A model generated the notes under the pieces. The model had not been told where the DNA came from. It saw nothing but the letters and a program-made list of their open reading frames with translations, and ran no database searches. Below are positions 42,038 through 50,613 of a stretch of 64,000 nt of DNA, piece by piece. A program made the translations under genes and the position numbers. The stretch's first letter is position 1; every line of letters starts with the position of its first letter. Source of the DNA: JBAZWV01 sp041660225 (GTDB lineage: Bacteria; Patescibacteriota; Patescibacteriia; 2-12-FULL-60-25); assembly GCA_041660225.1 (NCBI GenBank), contig JBAZWV010000001.1, positions 372,001-436,000 on the forward strand, read 5' to 3'.

Positions 42038-42167
42038 ATTTCTGTCTTTTTCTAACAGCAGTCGGCATCGAAGGACTGCTGAGAGGCGAGGATGTGTTCG
42101 ACGATGCGAGCTTTCCAGTTTTTGCGAGCGAGAAGACCCGCAGCCCGAAGCAGTTCTTCGACGCCGA

Positions 42168-43862
42168 CTACCAGCTCCCGCCGCCCCCGCCTCCTCCACC
42201 ACCACCGGAACCGCCACCGGAAAATCCAGAACCTCCTGATCCTGCCGATGAAGGTGCAGAGTATCCCGACGAAGCAACGGTATTCATCGTTCCCAAGTCG
42301 CTTACCATCGAAGCTGCCCAGAATGCGGATGACGGATGATACCCTTCCGTCCAGTCCGGCGGTTCCATGTGGATGTCTTTGAATTGTTCGGCCCAGGCTT
42401 TGTCGACACCGAGCGCGATTGCGTACGGGAGAAGCTCCTGGAACTGTTCCGGCGTCCGTTCGGGAGCGTTGTGGAACGCGATACGGTCTTTTTCAGCCAC
42501 ACTCATAAAGTGTTCGAATCCTTTTACCTTCGCGAGAACTTCGACACCTTTTTTGGTACGCTTCGGCATGAAAATTCCGAAACCTGCAATGATCAATGCG
42601 GATAAAATGACGGCCAACGGACCAAGCGGGATCCACCCTAGAAAAACCATGGCGATCCAGCCGCCGATGAAAGCGATCGCAATATAGAGACCGCCGTATG
42701 TAAGAAGATCATTGGCATAATAGTCACGCGCCTGCAGATCTTTTTTGACCTGATCACGGAATCCTTTGATGTTCTTGTACATTTTTTCCTTTTGAAAATC
42801 CTCGATCTTGATCTCTTTTCTCCCGCTGAACAGAGCGCTGAACAAATCACGCTCCGCTTGCCCGCCCGGTCCTCCCAATCCTTCCGGAAGATCCTTCATT
42901 TTGACGAGCGTGTACGTCTGCTTCGTGCCGAAGAGTTTCTTTTTCTCTCCGAAACGAACGTGCAGATATCCGCGCCGCGCCATTTCGATGATTGCGGCCG
43001 TGATGCCGTGCGCAGGAACGAATCCGCTCATGGGAATGGCGGAAACTTCGGCCGGAGTCAGGCCATCCGGAGCTTCATATTCGGCGATGATGGTTCCGAG
43101 CTTCGGATCCCGTCCTTTTCGCCACCACAGACCGAACATGAAGGCGAAGATCACGATCGGCAAAAACAAAATACCGTTGTCGCGCAAAAACATCATGGTT
43201 TTTTCGGAAGCGGTCGGAGCATGAATGACGCCCGGAGCAATCGCCATGACAACCGTCAGCCCTTCATTTGGCATCAACACTCTTTCCGTCTCAAAGACCG
43301 CATACGTTCCGGTGATGCGTTCGTTGCAGGCCGCTTCTGTCGAACCGAATGCGCCGACGTAGCAGGTTGTCTGGGTTGGAGCTCCGGGCAGATCAATCGA
43401 GAACGACGCGCGCTCGATCATCGTCGGCCACTCATTGCCAGTGACGTTCCAATAGAGCTCGCTTGATCCTTCGAAGAAGTTGATCGCTCGATCCGTCGTG
43501 TAGCTGATCTTATAGGTGTGTTTGCCGGTGATCGTTTTGTCCGGATCTCCGATTTTGATTGTCACGCTCCCGCCCCCTTGAGAGATAGAGACCGGCACCT
43601 CTTTTTCGTCCGCGGTCACGGAAATATGTTCGAGATGGAATTTGTAGCTCGCACCGTTGCGTTGATAGTTCACGGGGATGGTACGGAAGATGCCGTGACG
43701 ATCTTCGTCTTCAAAATCGTACACGATGGTTTCGGTGATCGAGAGGTTCCGCTCGGTATCGAGGGAGGCGGAGACATCGAAGTCACGGATCGCCTCGGCG
43801 TGGACGAGGCGGGGCAATAACATAGCGGTCCCAAGGAGAAAGGCGGTGAGCAGGCGTTTCAT
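42168..43862 (-). CDS. DUF2207 membrane protein
   Basis: 564 residues. Signal peptide (A-F-L-L-G-T-A-M-L-L-P ... V-H-A), an outside DUF2207 domain (I-R-D-F-D-V-S-A-S-L-D-T-E-R-N-L-S-I-T-E-T-I-V-Y, F-R-T-I-P), a membrane helix near 243-262, a cytosolic part with a winged-helix-like region (M-A-R-R-G-Y-L-H-V-R), two more helices near 385-425, and a Gly/Ser-rich tail ending in a run of about ten glycines and S-W. Typical of the family, whose role is unknown. Antiparallel to the neighbouring genes; diverges from pfkB at 43888. Confidence 0.88.
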   Translation of the reverse strand: MKRLLTAFLLGTAMLLPRLVHAEAIRDFDVSASLDTERNLSITETIVYDFEDEDRHGIFRTIPVNYQRNGASYKFHLEHISVTADEKEVPVSISQGGGSVTIKIGDPDKTITGKHTYKISYTTDRAINFFEGSSELYWNVTGNEWPTMIERASFSIDLPGAPTQTTCYVGAFGSTEAACNERITGTYAVFETERVLMPNEGLTVVMAIAPGVIHAPTASEKTMMFLRDNGILFLPIVIFAFMFGLWWRKGRDPKLGTIIAEYEAPDGLTPAEVSAIPMSGFVPAHGITAAIIEMARRGYLHVRFGEKKKLFGTKQTYTLVKMKDLPEGLGGPGGQAERDLFSALFSGRKEIKIEDFQKEKMYKNIKGFRDQVKKDLQARDYYANDLLTYGGLYIAIAFIGGWIAMVFLGWIPLGPLAVILSALIIAGFGIFMPKRTKKGVEVLAKVKGFEHFMSVAEKDRIAFHNAPERTPEQFQELLPYAIALGVDKAWAEQFKDIHMEPPDWTEGYHPSSAFWAASMVSDLGTMNTVASSGYSAPSSAGSGGSGFSGGGSGGGGGGGGGGSW

Positions 43863-43887
43863 ACGCCCGTAGGGTACAATGGGCGGC

Positions 43888-44895
43888 ATGACAACGCCAA
43901 AAACCCGCGTAGTAGACGTCCTCACGATCGGTGCCGCAACGCGCGACGTGTTTATCCAGAGTCCGCGCTTCAAAACCATCCGTGACGCTCACGCTCCGGA
44001 CGGATTCGACACCTGCTTCCCGCTCGGCGCCAAGATCGATGTCGATCGCGTCATTTTTGAGACAGGTGGTGGTGCAACGAATGCGGCGGTAACGTTCGTT
44101 CGCTTCGGACTCAAGACCGCAACGGTTGCCAGAATCGGAAAAGATCTTGGCGGACGCGAACTCAAGGAGCGATTAGCCGAACACGGCATCGATACCTCGC
44201 CTCTTCAGGAAGATCCAAAGAACGGAACCGGCTATTCGCTTATTCTCGTATCCGGTACCGGCCAACGCGCCATCCTCGTCTACCGCGGAGCGTCACGACA
44301 TATCAATGCGAAAGCGATCAACTGGAAAGGATTGGATCCGAACTGGATCTATCTGACGTCGGTCGCTGGCGATACGACGATCCTGACGGATATTTTTAAA
44401 CAGACGAAGTCGAAGAAGATTAACGTTGCCTGGAACCCTGGAAATGCCGAGCTGGAACTCGGACTCAAGAAGCTCATGCCGTGGCTTGTTCAAACCGACA
44501 TCCTCTTGTTGAACCGAGAAGAAGCTGCCGAACTCGCCGACACTCCTCCACGTCATCTCGACGCCATTCTTCATCGTCTCTCCCCCCTTCCGCGCCAGGC
44601 GCTCGTCATCACGGACGGTGGAAACGGTGCGTACGTCCATGCTCGTGGCACAACGTGGTACGCGCCGGCGCTTTCGGGCAAGCGGATCAATACGACGGGA
44701 GCCGGTGATGCGTTCGGAAGTGCATTTACCGCCGCTGCGATCAAAACCGGCAATCTTGAAACGGGATTGCGTGCCGGAATGTTGAACTCGCTGGGTGTCA
44801 TTACTCACATGGGTGCCAAAGCGGGTATCTTAAAACGCTTTCCAACTCCCGCCGACATGAAACGCGTAAACGTGAAAACCGTTTCTATTACCTAA
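43888..44895 (+). CDS. PfkB-family sugar kinase (second copy)
   Basis: 335-residue ribokinase-fold kinase with G-G-G-A-T-N-A-A-V-T (sugar site), L-L-N-R-E-E-A, T-D-G-G-N-G-A and the catalytic T-T-G-A-G-D-A-F-G. It differs clearly from the copy at 39155. The first in-frame ATG (43879) lies within the -10 TACAAT (43875-43880), so the ATG at 43888, 7 nt after the box, is the start; the message would be leaderless. It is followed with 1-nt and 4-nt gaps by a 2-hydroxyacid dehydrogenase and an orphan protein, so a small operon. Substrate unknown. Confidence 0.9.
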   Translation: MTTPKTRVVDVLTIGAATRDVFIQSPRFKTIRDAHAPDGFDTCFPLGAKIDVDRVIFETGGGATNAAVTFVRFGLKTATVARIGKDLGGRELKERLAEHGIDTSPLQEDPKNGTGYSLILVSGTGQRAILVYRGASRHINAKAINWKGLDPNWIYLTSVAGDTTILTDIFKQTKSKKINVAWNPGNAELELGLKKLMPWLVQTDILLLNREEAAELADTPPRHLDAILHRLSPLPRQALVITDGGNGAYVHARGTTWYAPALSGKRINTTGAGDAFGSAFTAAAIKTGNLETGLRAGMLNSLGVITHMGAKAGILKRFPTPADMKRVNVKTVSIT

Positions 44896-44896
44896 T

Positions 44897-45889
44897 ATGC
44901 CTTCAAAACCGTTCATCTACGTCACTCGTCGCTTTGCAGACTCCGGCATCAAGGCGCTCAAGGCAAAAGGCTATCGCGTTGAGATCTATTCGCAAGATCA
45001 GGTCATCCCACGCAACGAACTTCTCAAAAACGTAAAAGGAGCCACAGCAATCCTCTCTCTTTTGACCGACAAGATCGATGACGAAGTGCTGAAGGCCGCA
45101 GGACCAAGCCTCAAGATCATCGCGAACTACGCCGTGGGCTTCGACAACGTGGATTTGCCCGCCGCGAAGAAACGAAACATCATCGTGACCAACACGCCGA
45201 GTGATAAGGTGAATGAATCCGTTGCCGAACACGCGTTCGCGCTCATGATCACGCTCGGGCATCGGATTACGGAAGCGGATGTATTTGCGAAAGCGAAAAA
45301 ATATACCGGTTGGTCACCAACGCAGCTGATTGGAACGGACCTCTACGGAAAAACGCTGGGCATCATCGGTGCAGGACGCATTGGAGCGGCGCTTGCTCGT
45401 CGTGCCGTTGGAGGTTTTGGGATGAAACTCGTTTATAGCGACGCCCGAAAAAATGTGGATCTCGAAAAAGAGTTCAAGGCGAAACAGCTCTCGCTCGAAA
45501 AACTGCTTGAGACATCCGATTTCGTCTCGCTCCATGTTCCGCTCCTCCCTTCTACCCGCCATCTCATCTCGACCAAAGAGTTCGCGAAGATGAAAAAAAC
45601 CGCGTTCCTGATTAACACCGCGCGAGGACCGGTCGTGGATGAAAAGGCGTTGCTTCGCGCGCTCAACACGAAGAAGATTGCAGGCGCGGCGCTTGATGTC
45701 TTTGAATGCGAACCGGCGATCGACTGCGATATCAATGATAATCTCGAACTCAAGAGCTTTCCGAACGTCGTCCTCACGCCACACATTGCCAGCGCTACCA
45801 TCGAAGCCCGTGAAGCCATGAGCATGGTTGCGGCCAACAACATCATTGCGGTACTCTCTGGAAATGCTCCGCTGAATCCTGCGTCCTGA
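44897..45889 (+). CDS. D-isomer-specific 2-hydroxyacid dehydrogenase
   Basis: 330 residues, NAD(P)-dependent reductase of 2-oxoacids, closest in style to glyoxylate/hydroxypyruvate reductases. NAD site G-I-I-G-A-G-R-I-G-A, catalytic Arg in N-T-A-R-G-P-V-V-D, Glu in D-V-F-E-C-E-P, and His in L-T-P-H-I-A-S-A-T. Located 1 nt after a PfkB kinase. If the kinase makes a phosphorylated sugar acid or glycerate, the pair could process it; that is inference. Confidence 0.92.
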   Translation: MPSKPFIYVTRRFADSGIKALKAKGYRVEIYSQDQVIPRNELLKNVKGATAILSLLTDKIDDEVLKAAGPSLKIIANYAVGFDNVDLPAAKKRNIIVTNTPSDKVNESVAEHAFALMITLGHRITEADVFAKAKKYTGWSPTQLIGTDLYGKTLGIIGAGRIGAALARRAVGGFGMKLVYSDARKNVDLEKEFKAKQLSLEKLLETSDFVSLHVPLLPSTRHLISTKEFAKMKKTAFLINTARGPVVDEKALLRALNTKKIAGAALDVFECEPAIDCDINDNLELKSFPNVVLTPHIASATIEAREAMSMVAANNIIAVLSGNAPLNPAS

Positions 45890-45893
45890 ATAT

Positions 45894-46556
45894 ATGTCTG
45901 AATTGCCAAACGCTCCAACCGAAATGGGACCAACTCCGAGACCGAAACGGCCGGTCGTTGGATTTGGACGTCTAACAATGGGTCAGGCGCGAAAAATCGG
46001 AGAGGCAAAAACCATTTCGGCTGCGGAATCGATGGCGAAAGCGGAAGAACAGCAGGCCGTGAGCGATAAAGAACTGGACGAAGAGATCGAAGCCTCTGTT
46101 GAGTTTGCGACCTCCGGCGAAATGGAACGGAATCCCGTCAAAAATCCGATTATCGAGGCGCGTAAACGCGAGGAATTCCAAAAACATTTACACGCAATGG
46201 TTGAACAGGCGGAGCGCGAAGATGCGGAACAGATATCCGCCCTCCGAGAACGGATCAGCCCAAACCAAGCAACAGGGAAAAAGCGTGTCGAAATCGGCGG
46301 GGAAGATGCCGCAAAGATACGCGAACAAGCAGGCACCCTCGAAGCGATGCGTGCGCAGGCACGAGGAGTGGTCAAATATGGCGGCGAACTGGAAAAACCG
46401 ATGGAATTCACAAGCGATCGAAAAAGCGGCGTAGAATTCAGTGGATTTGGAGCCACGCAAGAAGCCACTCCCGACTCGAGTCCCGATATGTTCAGTCTTG
46501 CGGACTTGGAGCGCCAGGAGGAAGAGAAGAAACGCAAAGGCCCGGCTGCGGCATAA
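45894..46556 (+). CDS. Highly charged cytosolic protein of unknown function
   Basis: 220 residues, Glu/Lys/Arg-rich, no signal peptide or membrane helix. It is largely helical (E-F-Q-K-H-L-H-A-M-V-E-Q-A-E-R-E-D) with flexible ends, and ends in K-K-R-K-G-P-A-A-A. No family recognised. Starts 4 nt after the dehydrogenase and ends at a terminator, so it is the last gene of the pfkB-dehydrogenase operon. Confidence 0.75.
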   Translation: MSELPNAPTEMGPTPRPKRPVVGFGRLTMGQARKIGEAKTISAAESMAKAEEQQAVSDKELDEEIEASVEFATSGEMERNPVKNPIIEARKREEFQKHLHAMVEQAEREDAEQISALRERISPNQATGKKRVEIGGEDAAKIREQAGTLEAMRAQARGVVKYGGELEKPMEFTSDRKSGVEFSGFGATQEATPDSSPDMFSLADLERQEEEKKRKGPAAA

Positions 46557-46560
46557 AACA

Positions 46561-46583
46561 AAACCGTCGAAAGACGGTTTTTC
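46561..46583 (+). terminator. Terminator of the pfkB-dehydrogenase operon
   Basis: AAACCGTC-GAAA-GACGGTTT followed by TTC. Confidence 0.75.
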
Positions 46584-46592
46584 GTAGATCTG

Positions 46593-46601
46593 TGTTATAA
46601 T
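46593..46601 (+). promoter_or_regulatory. Extended -10 of the sortase-substrate gene
   Basis: TGTTATAAT, a perfect extended -10, about 68 nt before the ATG at 46670. Confidence 0.6.
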
Positions 46602-46669
46602 TCTTAAGATTAACGTCTTTTAAATACGATCCTTCCTTGGCACGCGGGATCCATAACGCAGATAAATGT

Positions 46670-48529
46670 ATGAGCGTGAAAACGTTCTTCGTCAAACAGT
46701 GTGTTCCGATGGTCCTCTTCTTCGCTTTCATGCTCATGGCAGCGCCAAGCGCGAATGCGGCAACGACACCGTCTCTTGGAATGGCGACAACCTACGGCGT
46801 TCTTGCGAACACGTACACCAATACGACCGTAACGACGATCAACGGTGACGTCGGATTTACCACGGGACCGGCCGTTGCTCCGCTCGGCGTCCATACCAAC
46901 TATGGATCCGGCTCTCCGTATGCGACGGCAGGCATCGATCAAGGCAGCGCGTTAACGGCATTGGCTGCTCAACCGTGTACGTTCACGTTCGCGCCCGGAG
47001 CGATCGACCTTTCTACGGATACCACACACGGCGCGATCGGCGTCTACACTCCCGGCGTCTATTGTAGCGCGGGAGCCATGGATGTCGGTGGTCCGCTTAC
47101 ATTGAGCGGCAGCGGAACATATATCTTTCGCCCCGATGGCGCATTGACGTCGACTGCCGGTGCCGTCGTCTCGCTGGCTGGCGCATCCGTCTGTGACGTT
47201 TTCTGGACACCGACAGCCGCTACGACCCTTGCCGCAAATACGACATTCGTCGGAACCGTGATTGACGATTCAGGCATTACCGTAGGCGCAAATACGAACT
47301 GGTCAGGAAGAGCCCTGGCTTTCAACGGAACGGTTACGACCGATACCGATACGATTTCGGCTCCTTCGTGTTCTACGACGACAACGCCGCCTCCCTCAAC
47401 CTCCTCCCCCTCGACCCCACCGCTTATCAACGTTCGAAAAGTTCCGAGCCCGCTCGCGTTACCCAACGGTCCAGGCCCCGTCACATATAGCTACACGGTC
47501 ACCAACCCTGGTTTGGTTCCGATGACCAGCGTGACGCTGACAGATGATAAGTGCAGCAACGTCATCCGCTTGTCTGGCGATACCGATAACAATTCGCAGT
47601 TGGATATCAGCGAAACGTGGATGTACACCTGCAGCACCAATCTTTCACAAACCACCGTCAACTACGCCACGGCGCGCGGTATTGCGAATGACATGGCATC
47701 CGTTGATACCGCGATCGCAGAAGTCGTTGTCGGTATTCCGGTTGTGCCGCCACTCATCCATATCGTAAAAACGCCCCTTCCGCTCACGCTCCCTTTTAAC
47801 GGTGGCTCCGTAACGTATAGCTATGCCGTTACGAACCCTGGAACGGTCGCATTGACTGATGTCACGGTCATCGACAACAAATGCAGCAGCGTGACGCGTG
47901 CATCGGGCGACATCAATAACAACAGCGTGCTGGAAACAACTGAAACGTGGGCATATGCGTGCACAATGAACGTCCCGATGACGACGGTAAACACAGCGAT
48001 CGCTACCGGTCACGCGAATGGATTAACAGCGATTGATACGGCTCTTGCGACCGTTGTGGTTGCCGGGATGCCGGTTCCACCGCTCATCCACATCATTAAA
48101 AAACCGGACCCCGTCATTCTTCCCTCGACAGGAGGTGTGGTTACCTACACCTACACGGTCTCAAACCCAGGTACAGTTCTGCTTAACAATGTAAGTGTCA
48201 CCGATGACAAGTGTGGTCCAGTGACTTTGATTTCCGGTGATGTGAACGGCAATGGAATGATGGGCCCCACGGAAACCTGGACATACACCTGCCGACAAAA
48301 TCTGACCGTATCAACGACGAACACCGCTACCGCACAAGGTAGTGCCAACGGCTTAACGGCCACGGATATTTCCGTCGCAAGCGTTGTTCTTGCTTCCGCC
48401 CTCATTGCGCCTGTGCCGCTCTTGCCGAGCGCAGGATACGCACCGAATAACCTAATGATGCTGTTGGCGGGAATTTCAGCCGCAGGAACACTTCTGTTCG
48501 TCTTCACACAGCGCAAGCGTCTCTTCTAA
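46670..48529 (+). CDS. Surface protein with DUF3494-like domain, three repeats and sorting signal
   Basis: 619 residues. A signal peptide (cleavage near A-N-A, 28) is followed by a beta-rich domain to about 230 that resembles the DUF3494 ice-binding-like fold (L-G-M-A-T-T-Y-G-V-L-A-N-T-Y-T-N, N-G-D-V-G-F). Three repeats of about 100 residues of the DUF11 style (Y-S-Y-T-V-T-N-P-G, T-D-D-K-C, T-W-M-Y-T-C) come next, each with two cysteines. The C-terminus is LPSAG (585-589), a hydrophobic helix and R-K-R-L-F: a sortase-type sorting signal. The sortase gene follows 8 nt downstream. Likely an adhesin or cell-wall-like surface protein; ice binding is not implied. Confidence 0.85.
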   Translation: MSVKTFFVKQCVPMVLFFAFMLMAAPSANAATTPSLGMATTYGVLANTYTNTTVTTINGDVGFTTGPAVAPLGVHTNYGSGSPYATAGIDQGSALTALAAQPCTFTFAPGAIDLSTDTTHGAIGVYTPGVYCSAGAMDVGGPLTLSGSGTYIFRPDGALTSTAGAVVSLAGASVCDVFWTPTAATTLAANTTFVGTVIDDSGITVGANTNWSGRALAFNGTVTTDTDTISAPSCSTTTTPPPSTSSPSTPPLINVRKVPSPLALPNGPGPVTYSYTVTNPGLVPMTSVTLTDDKCSNVIRLSGDTDNNSQLDISETWMYTCSTNLSQTTVNYATARGIANDMASVDTAIAEVVVGIPVVPPLIHIVKTPLPLTLPFNGGSVTYSYAVTNPGTVALTDVTVIDNKCSSVTRASGDINNNSVLETTETWAYACTMNVPMTTVNTAIATGHANGLTAIDTALATVVVAGMPVPPLIHIIKKPDPVILPSTGGVVTYTYTVSNPGTVLLNNVSVTDDKCGPVTLISGDVNGNGMMGPTETWTYTCRQNLTVSTTNTATAQGSANGLTATDISVASVVLASALIAPVPLLPSAGYAPNNLMMLLAGISAAGTLLFVFTQRKRLF

Positions 48530-48537
48530 CTTCACCC

Positions 48538-49131
48538 ATGACACGCACGACGACAACGGCAAAGCGCTTCGGTTCTGTCTTTGCTATTCTCGCTCTGCTT
48601 CAGGGCTTCTCGGTCCAGCCGGCGTTCGGTTTTTACGAAACCCTGACTGCCCCGCATGAGCGCGCAAAGGTTGGGGTGCCCGTGCGCCTCAAGATTCCCG
48701 GTATCCGCGTCAACGCCGCGATCCGCGACGTAGGCCTCGCACCGGACGGCTCCATGGCCTTAGCCAAGTCCGCTCGCGATACCGGTTGGTATATGCGCGG
48801 TCCAAAACCGGGAGAAATCGGCACTGCGGTCATTGCCGGACACGTAAACTGGGTGATGGACTGGCTCTATGGCACCTCTGGCGTGTTTGCCAAGTTGAAC
48901 ACCTTAAAGCCTGGTGACATCATCACCGTACAGGACGATACGGGTACAAGCACCCAGTTCATCGTTCGAACGAGCCGCATTTACAATCACAAAGACAACG
49001 CGACGGATATCTTCCATTCCTACGACGGTGAAGCGCACTTGAACCTCGTCACGTGCACCGGCGTATGGGACAAAAAAGCGAAAACCTATTCCCAACGCCT
49101 CGTCGTGTTTGCGGATAAGGTCGTGAAATAG
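48538..49131 (+). CDS. Sortase (class E/F-like)
   Basis: 197-residue transpeptidase. N-terminal signal/anchor (about 12-30), then the sortase beta-barrel with catalytic His102 in I-A-G-H-V-N-W, Cys173 in L-V-T-C-T-G (the T-L-x-T-C position) and Arg187 in S-Q-R-L-V-V. Size and motifs fit the short class E/F housekeeping-type sortases. It is 8 nt downstream of a surface protein with an LPSAG sorting signal, its obvious substrate. No pilin-like cluster is present. Confidence 0.92.
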   Translation: MTRTTTTAKRFGSVFAILALLQGFSVQPAFGFYETLTAPHERAKVGVPVRLKIPGIRVNAAIRDVGLAPDGSMALAKSARDTGWYMRGPKPGEIGTAVIAGHVNWVMDWLYGTSGVFAKLNTLKPGDIITVQDDTGTSTQFIVRTSRIYNHKDNATDIFHSYDGEAHLNLVTCTGVWDKKAKTYSQRLVVFADKVVK

Positions 49132-49152
49132 CGGCTCAAACCCGCTCCAAAC

Positions 49153-49183
49153 AAAAAATCGATCCGAACTGGATCGATTTTTT
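49153..49183. terminator. Shared terminator of sortase and tRNA-Ala
   Basis: AAAAAATCGATCC/GGATCGATTTTTT with a 5-nt loop; symmetrical between convergent genes. Confidence 0.9.
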
Positions 49184-49184
49184 G

Positions 49185-49260
49185 TGGTGGACCCTGTCGG
49201 ATTCGAACCGACGACCTCCGCGTTGCAAACGCGGCGCTCTACCAACTAAGCTAAGGGCCC
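49185..49260 (-). tRNA. tRNA-Ala (anticodon TGC)
   Basis: 76 nt with encoded CCA. Acceptor GGGCCCT/AGGGTCC, anticodon stem CCGCG/CGCGG with loop TTTGCAA (TGC), T-arm GTCGG/CCGAC. Confidence 0.96.
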
Positions 49261-49273
49261 GAAAAGCAGGCGA

Positions 49274-49302
49274 ATCATAAACGAAAACGGGACGTTTGTC
49301 CA
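49274..49302 (-). promoter_or_regulatory. Promoter of tRNA-Ala
   Basis: TGGACA, 17-nt spacer, TATGAT on the minus strand, 13 nt before the tRNA. Confidence 0.75.
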
Positions 49303-49324
49303 CTCCGCTGCCTCCCCCGCCTCC

Positions 49325-49353
49325 TTGACGAAACGGGCGATTTTTGGTAGGAA
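49325..49353 (+). promoter_or_regulatory. Promoter of the 49369 gene
   Basis: TTGACG, 17-nt spacer, TAGGAA; GGAGGA follows before the ATG. Confidence 0.7.
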
Positions 49354-49368
49354 ACCTGTGGAGGACCG

Positions 49369-49977
49369 ATGCCAGAAACATCGTCAGATCTGCCGATTCG
49401 TCTCGGTGACAGTACCCTTATCGCCTTTCCGCGGGATGCGCATTCGCTCCGCGGGATCTACCCACCCATCTGCCGGCTTGCCGATTTCGTTGTGCGAACC
49501 GGCATAGGCGACGACGGCCATCTGTTCGAACTCGGACGCCATAACAAGACATGGCTCGCGGAGGAGGCTCGAAACGGACACGTCGTGCTTCTCGATCATC
49601 CCGTGGTCTGTCCTCGAACGACCGTCATCGTCTGCGTCCCCGAGCACGATGCGGAGTTTCTCAAAGGGATCGTGGAGCTTCAACACGTGCGCAAGCTTGA
49701 TGCGTACGCCGGCTCGATCGATCTTTATCAGAGCCACGACATCTTCTGGAGAATCATTCGCGAGCGGGTTCCTCCGCACGATCTCAAGCACCGCAAAGAG
49801 ATCTTCGCTATGATGATCGCCTGCCGATACCTGTTCGATCAGAAAGGGTATCTCGCCCTGGCTCGCACCGTGCAAAGCATTCTCCTGCGTGGCGAGCGCA
49901 AAGCCGTTCAAGAGATGACGGCTCTGACCAAACTCTACTTGCTCCGCTTCGGAAGGAAAGCTCCTTCCGAAATCTAG
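49369..49977 (+). CDS. Uncharacterised cytosolic protein
   Basis: 202 residues, no signal peptide or membrane segment, no recognised family. The first half is beta-rich (G-D-S-T-L-I-A-F-P, H-V-V-L-L-D-H-P-V-V-C, T-T-V-I-V-C-V-P), the second half helical and basic (R-K-E-I-F-A-M-M-I-A-C-R-Y-L-F). Strong GGAGGA ribosome site and near-consensus promoter upstream, terminator downstream. The antisense frame (49384-50022) is a shadow. Function unknown. Confidence 0.75.
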   Translation: MPETSSDLPIRLGDSTLIAFPRDAHSLRGIYPPICRLADFVVRTGIGDDGHLFELGRHNKTWLAEEARNGHVVLLDHPVVCPRTTVIVCVPEHDAEFLKGIVELQHVRKLDAYAGSIDLYQSHDIFWRIIRERVPPHDLKHRKEIFAMMIACRYLFDQKGYLALARTVQSILLRGERKAVQEMTALTKLYLLRFGRKAPSEI

Positions 49978-49979
49978 CT

Positions 49980-50006
49980 CCGACCAATCATGGTCGGTTT
50001 TTTTAT
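49980..50006 (+). terminator. Terminator of the 49369 gene
   Basis: CCGACCA-ATCA-TGGTCGG then TTTTTTTAT. Confidence 0.9.
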
Positions 50007-50011
50007 GCATA

Positions 50012-50048
50012 AAAAGAAACACCCACTTCTAGATTCAGAAGTGGGTGT
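50012..50048 (-). terminator. Terminator of the small lipoprotein gene
   Basis: ACACCCACTTCT/AGAAGTGGGTGT stem then TTCTTTTT on the minus strand. Confidence 0.85.
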
Positions 50049-50068
50049 GTCAACGCTGACGAGATGTG

Positions 50069-50404
50069 TCAGCGAAGTGAGAGACGACCTTGGCGGCAGA
50101 CCTCGTTCTTGCCCTGCTTGTCGCAGGAGAAGAGCGTGTTCCGCGAAGCCTTGGTCCGGGCCGGGGTTGCGATGAGGTCGGTGTCGACCTCGGTGGCGGG
50201 CGCGTCCTTGGAGAGGACATGAACGACCTCGTAATCGCCGTGAGACGACGGAGCGTAGGTGAGGTCACTATCGACGACCTTGCTGGCGGCGATGGTGGCG
50301 ACGACGGGATCGTGCGAGGTGTGAACCGCGCAACCGCTGCAGACGATCGCGAGACCGAGAGCGCCGAAAACGAGGAAAAAGAGCGAGCTGATGATTGAGT
50401 TCAT
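50069..50404 (-). CDS. Small lipoprotein
   Basis: 111 residues. A signal peptide with lipobox I-V-C-S-G-C (Cys near 25) marks a lipid-anchored envelope protein. The mature part is short, polar and without recognised domain, with two cysteines near the end (F-S-C-D-K ... E-V-C-R). ATG at 50404 has GGAGG upstream; a TTG 4 codons earlier is rejected. A good promoter lies about 90 nt upstream. Confidence 0.78.
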   Translation of the reverse strand: MNSIISSLFFLVFGALGLAIVCSGCAVHTSHDPVVATIAASKVVDSDLTYAPSSHGDYEVVHVLSKDAPATEVDTDLIATPARTKASRNTLFSCDKQGKNEVCRQGRLSLR

Positions 50405-50491
50405 GGGAGCCTCCAAAAGGTGGTTGTTGGTTGTCGAGGAACGAGAGCCTGTGTTTGGTAGACCAATCTCGGTCTTTCACTTTAACGAGAT

Positions 50492-50520
50492 ACAATATCA
50501 TAGTTTGAAGATTTTGTCAA
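50492..50520 (-). promoter_or_regulatory. Promoter of the small lipoprotein gene
   Basis: TTGACA, 17-nt spacer, TATTGT on the minus strand. Confidence 0.8.
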
Positions 50521-50567
50521 GCCTGCTTTACAGCCAAATTTGCTCAACCCAGCGGAGAAATCAATAT

Positions 50568-50593
50568 CAAAAATGGCTCTATTGAGCCATTTT
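50568..50593. terminator. Terminator of the 50614 lipoprotein gene
   Basis: AAAATGGCTC-TATT-GAGCCATTTT, symmetrical. Confidence 0.75.
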
Positions 50594-50613
50594 GTGTAAA
50601 AACCAGCCTTTTT

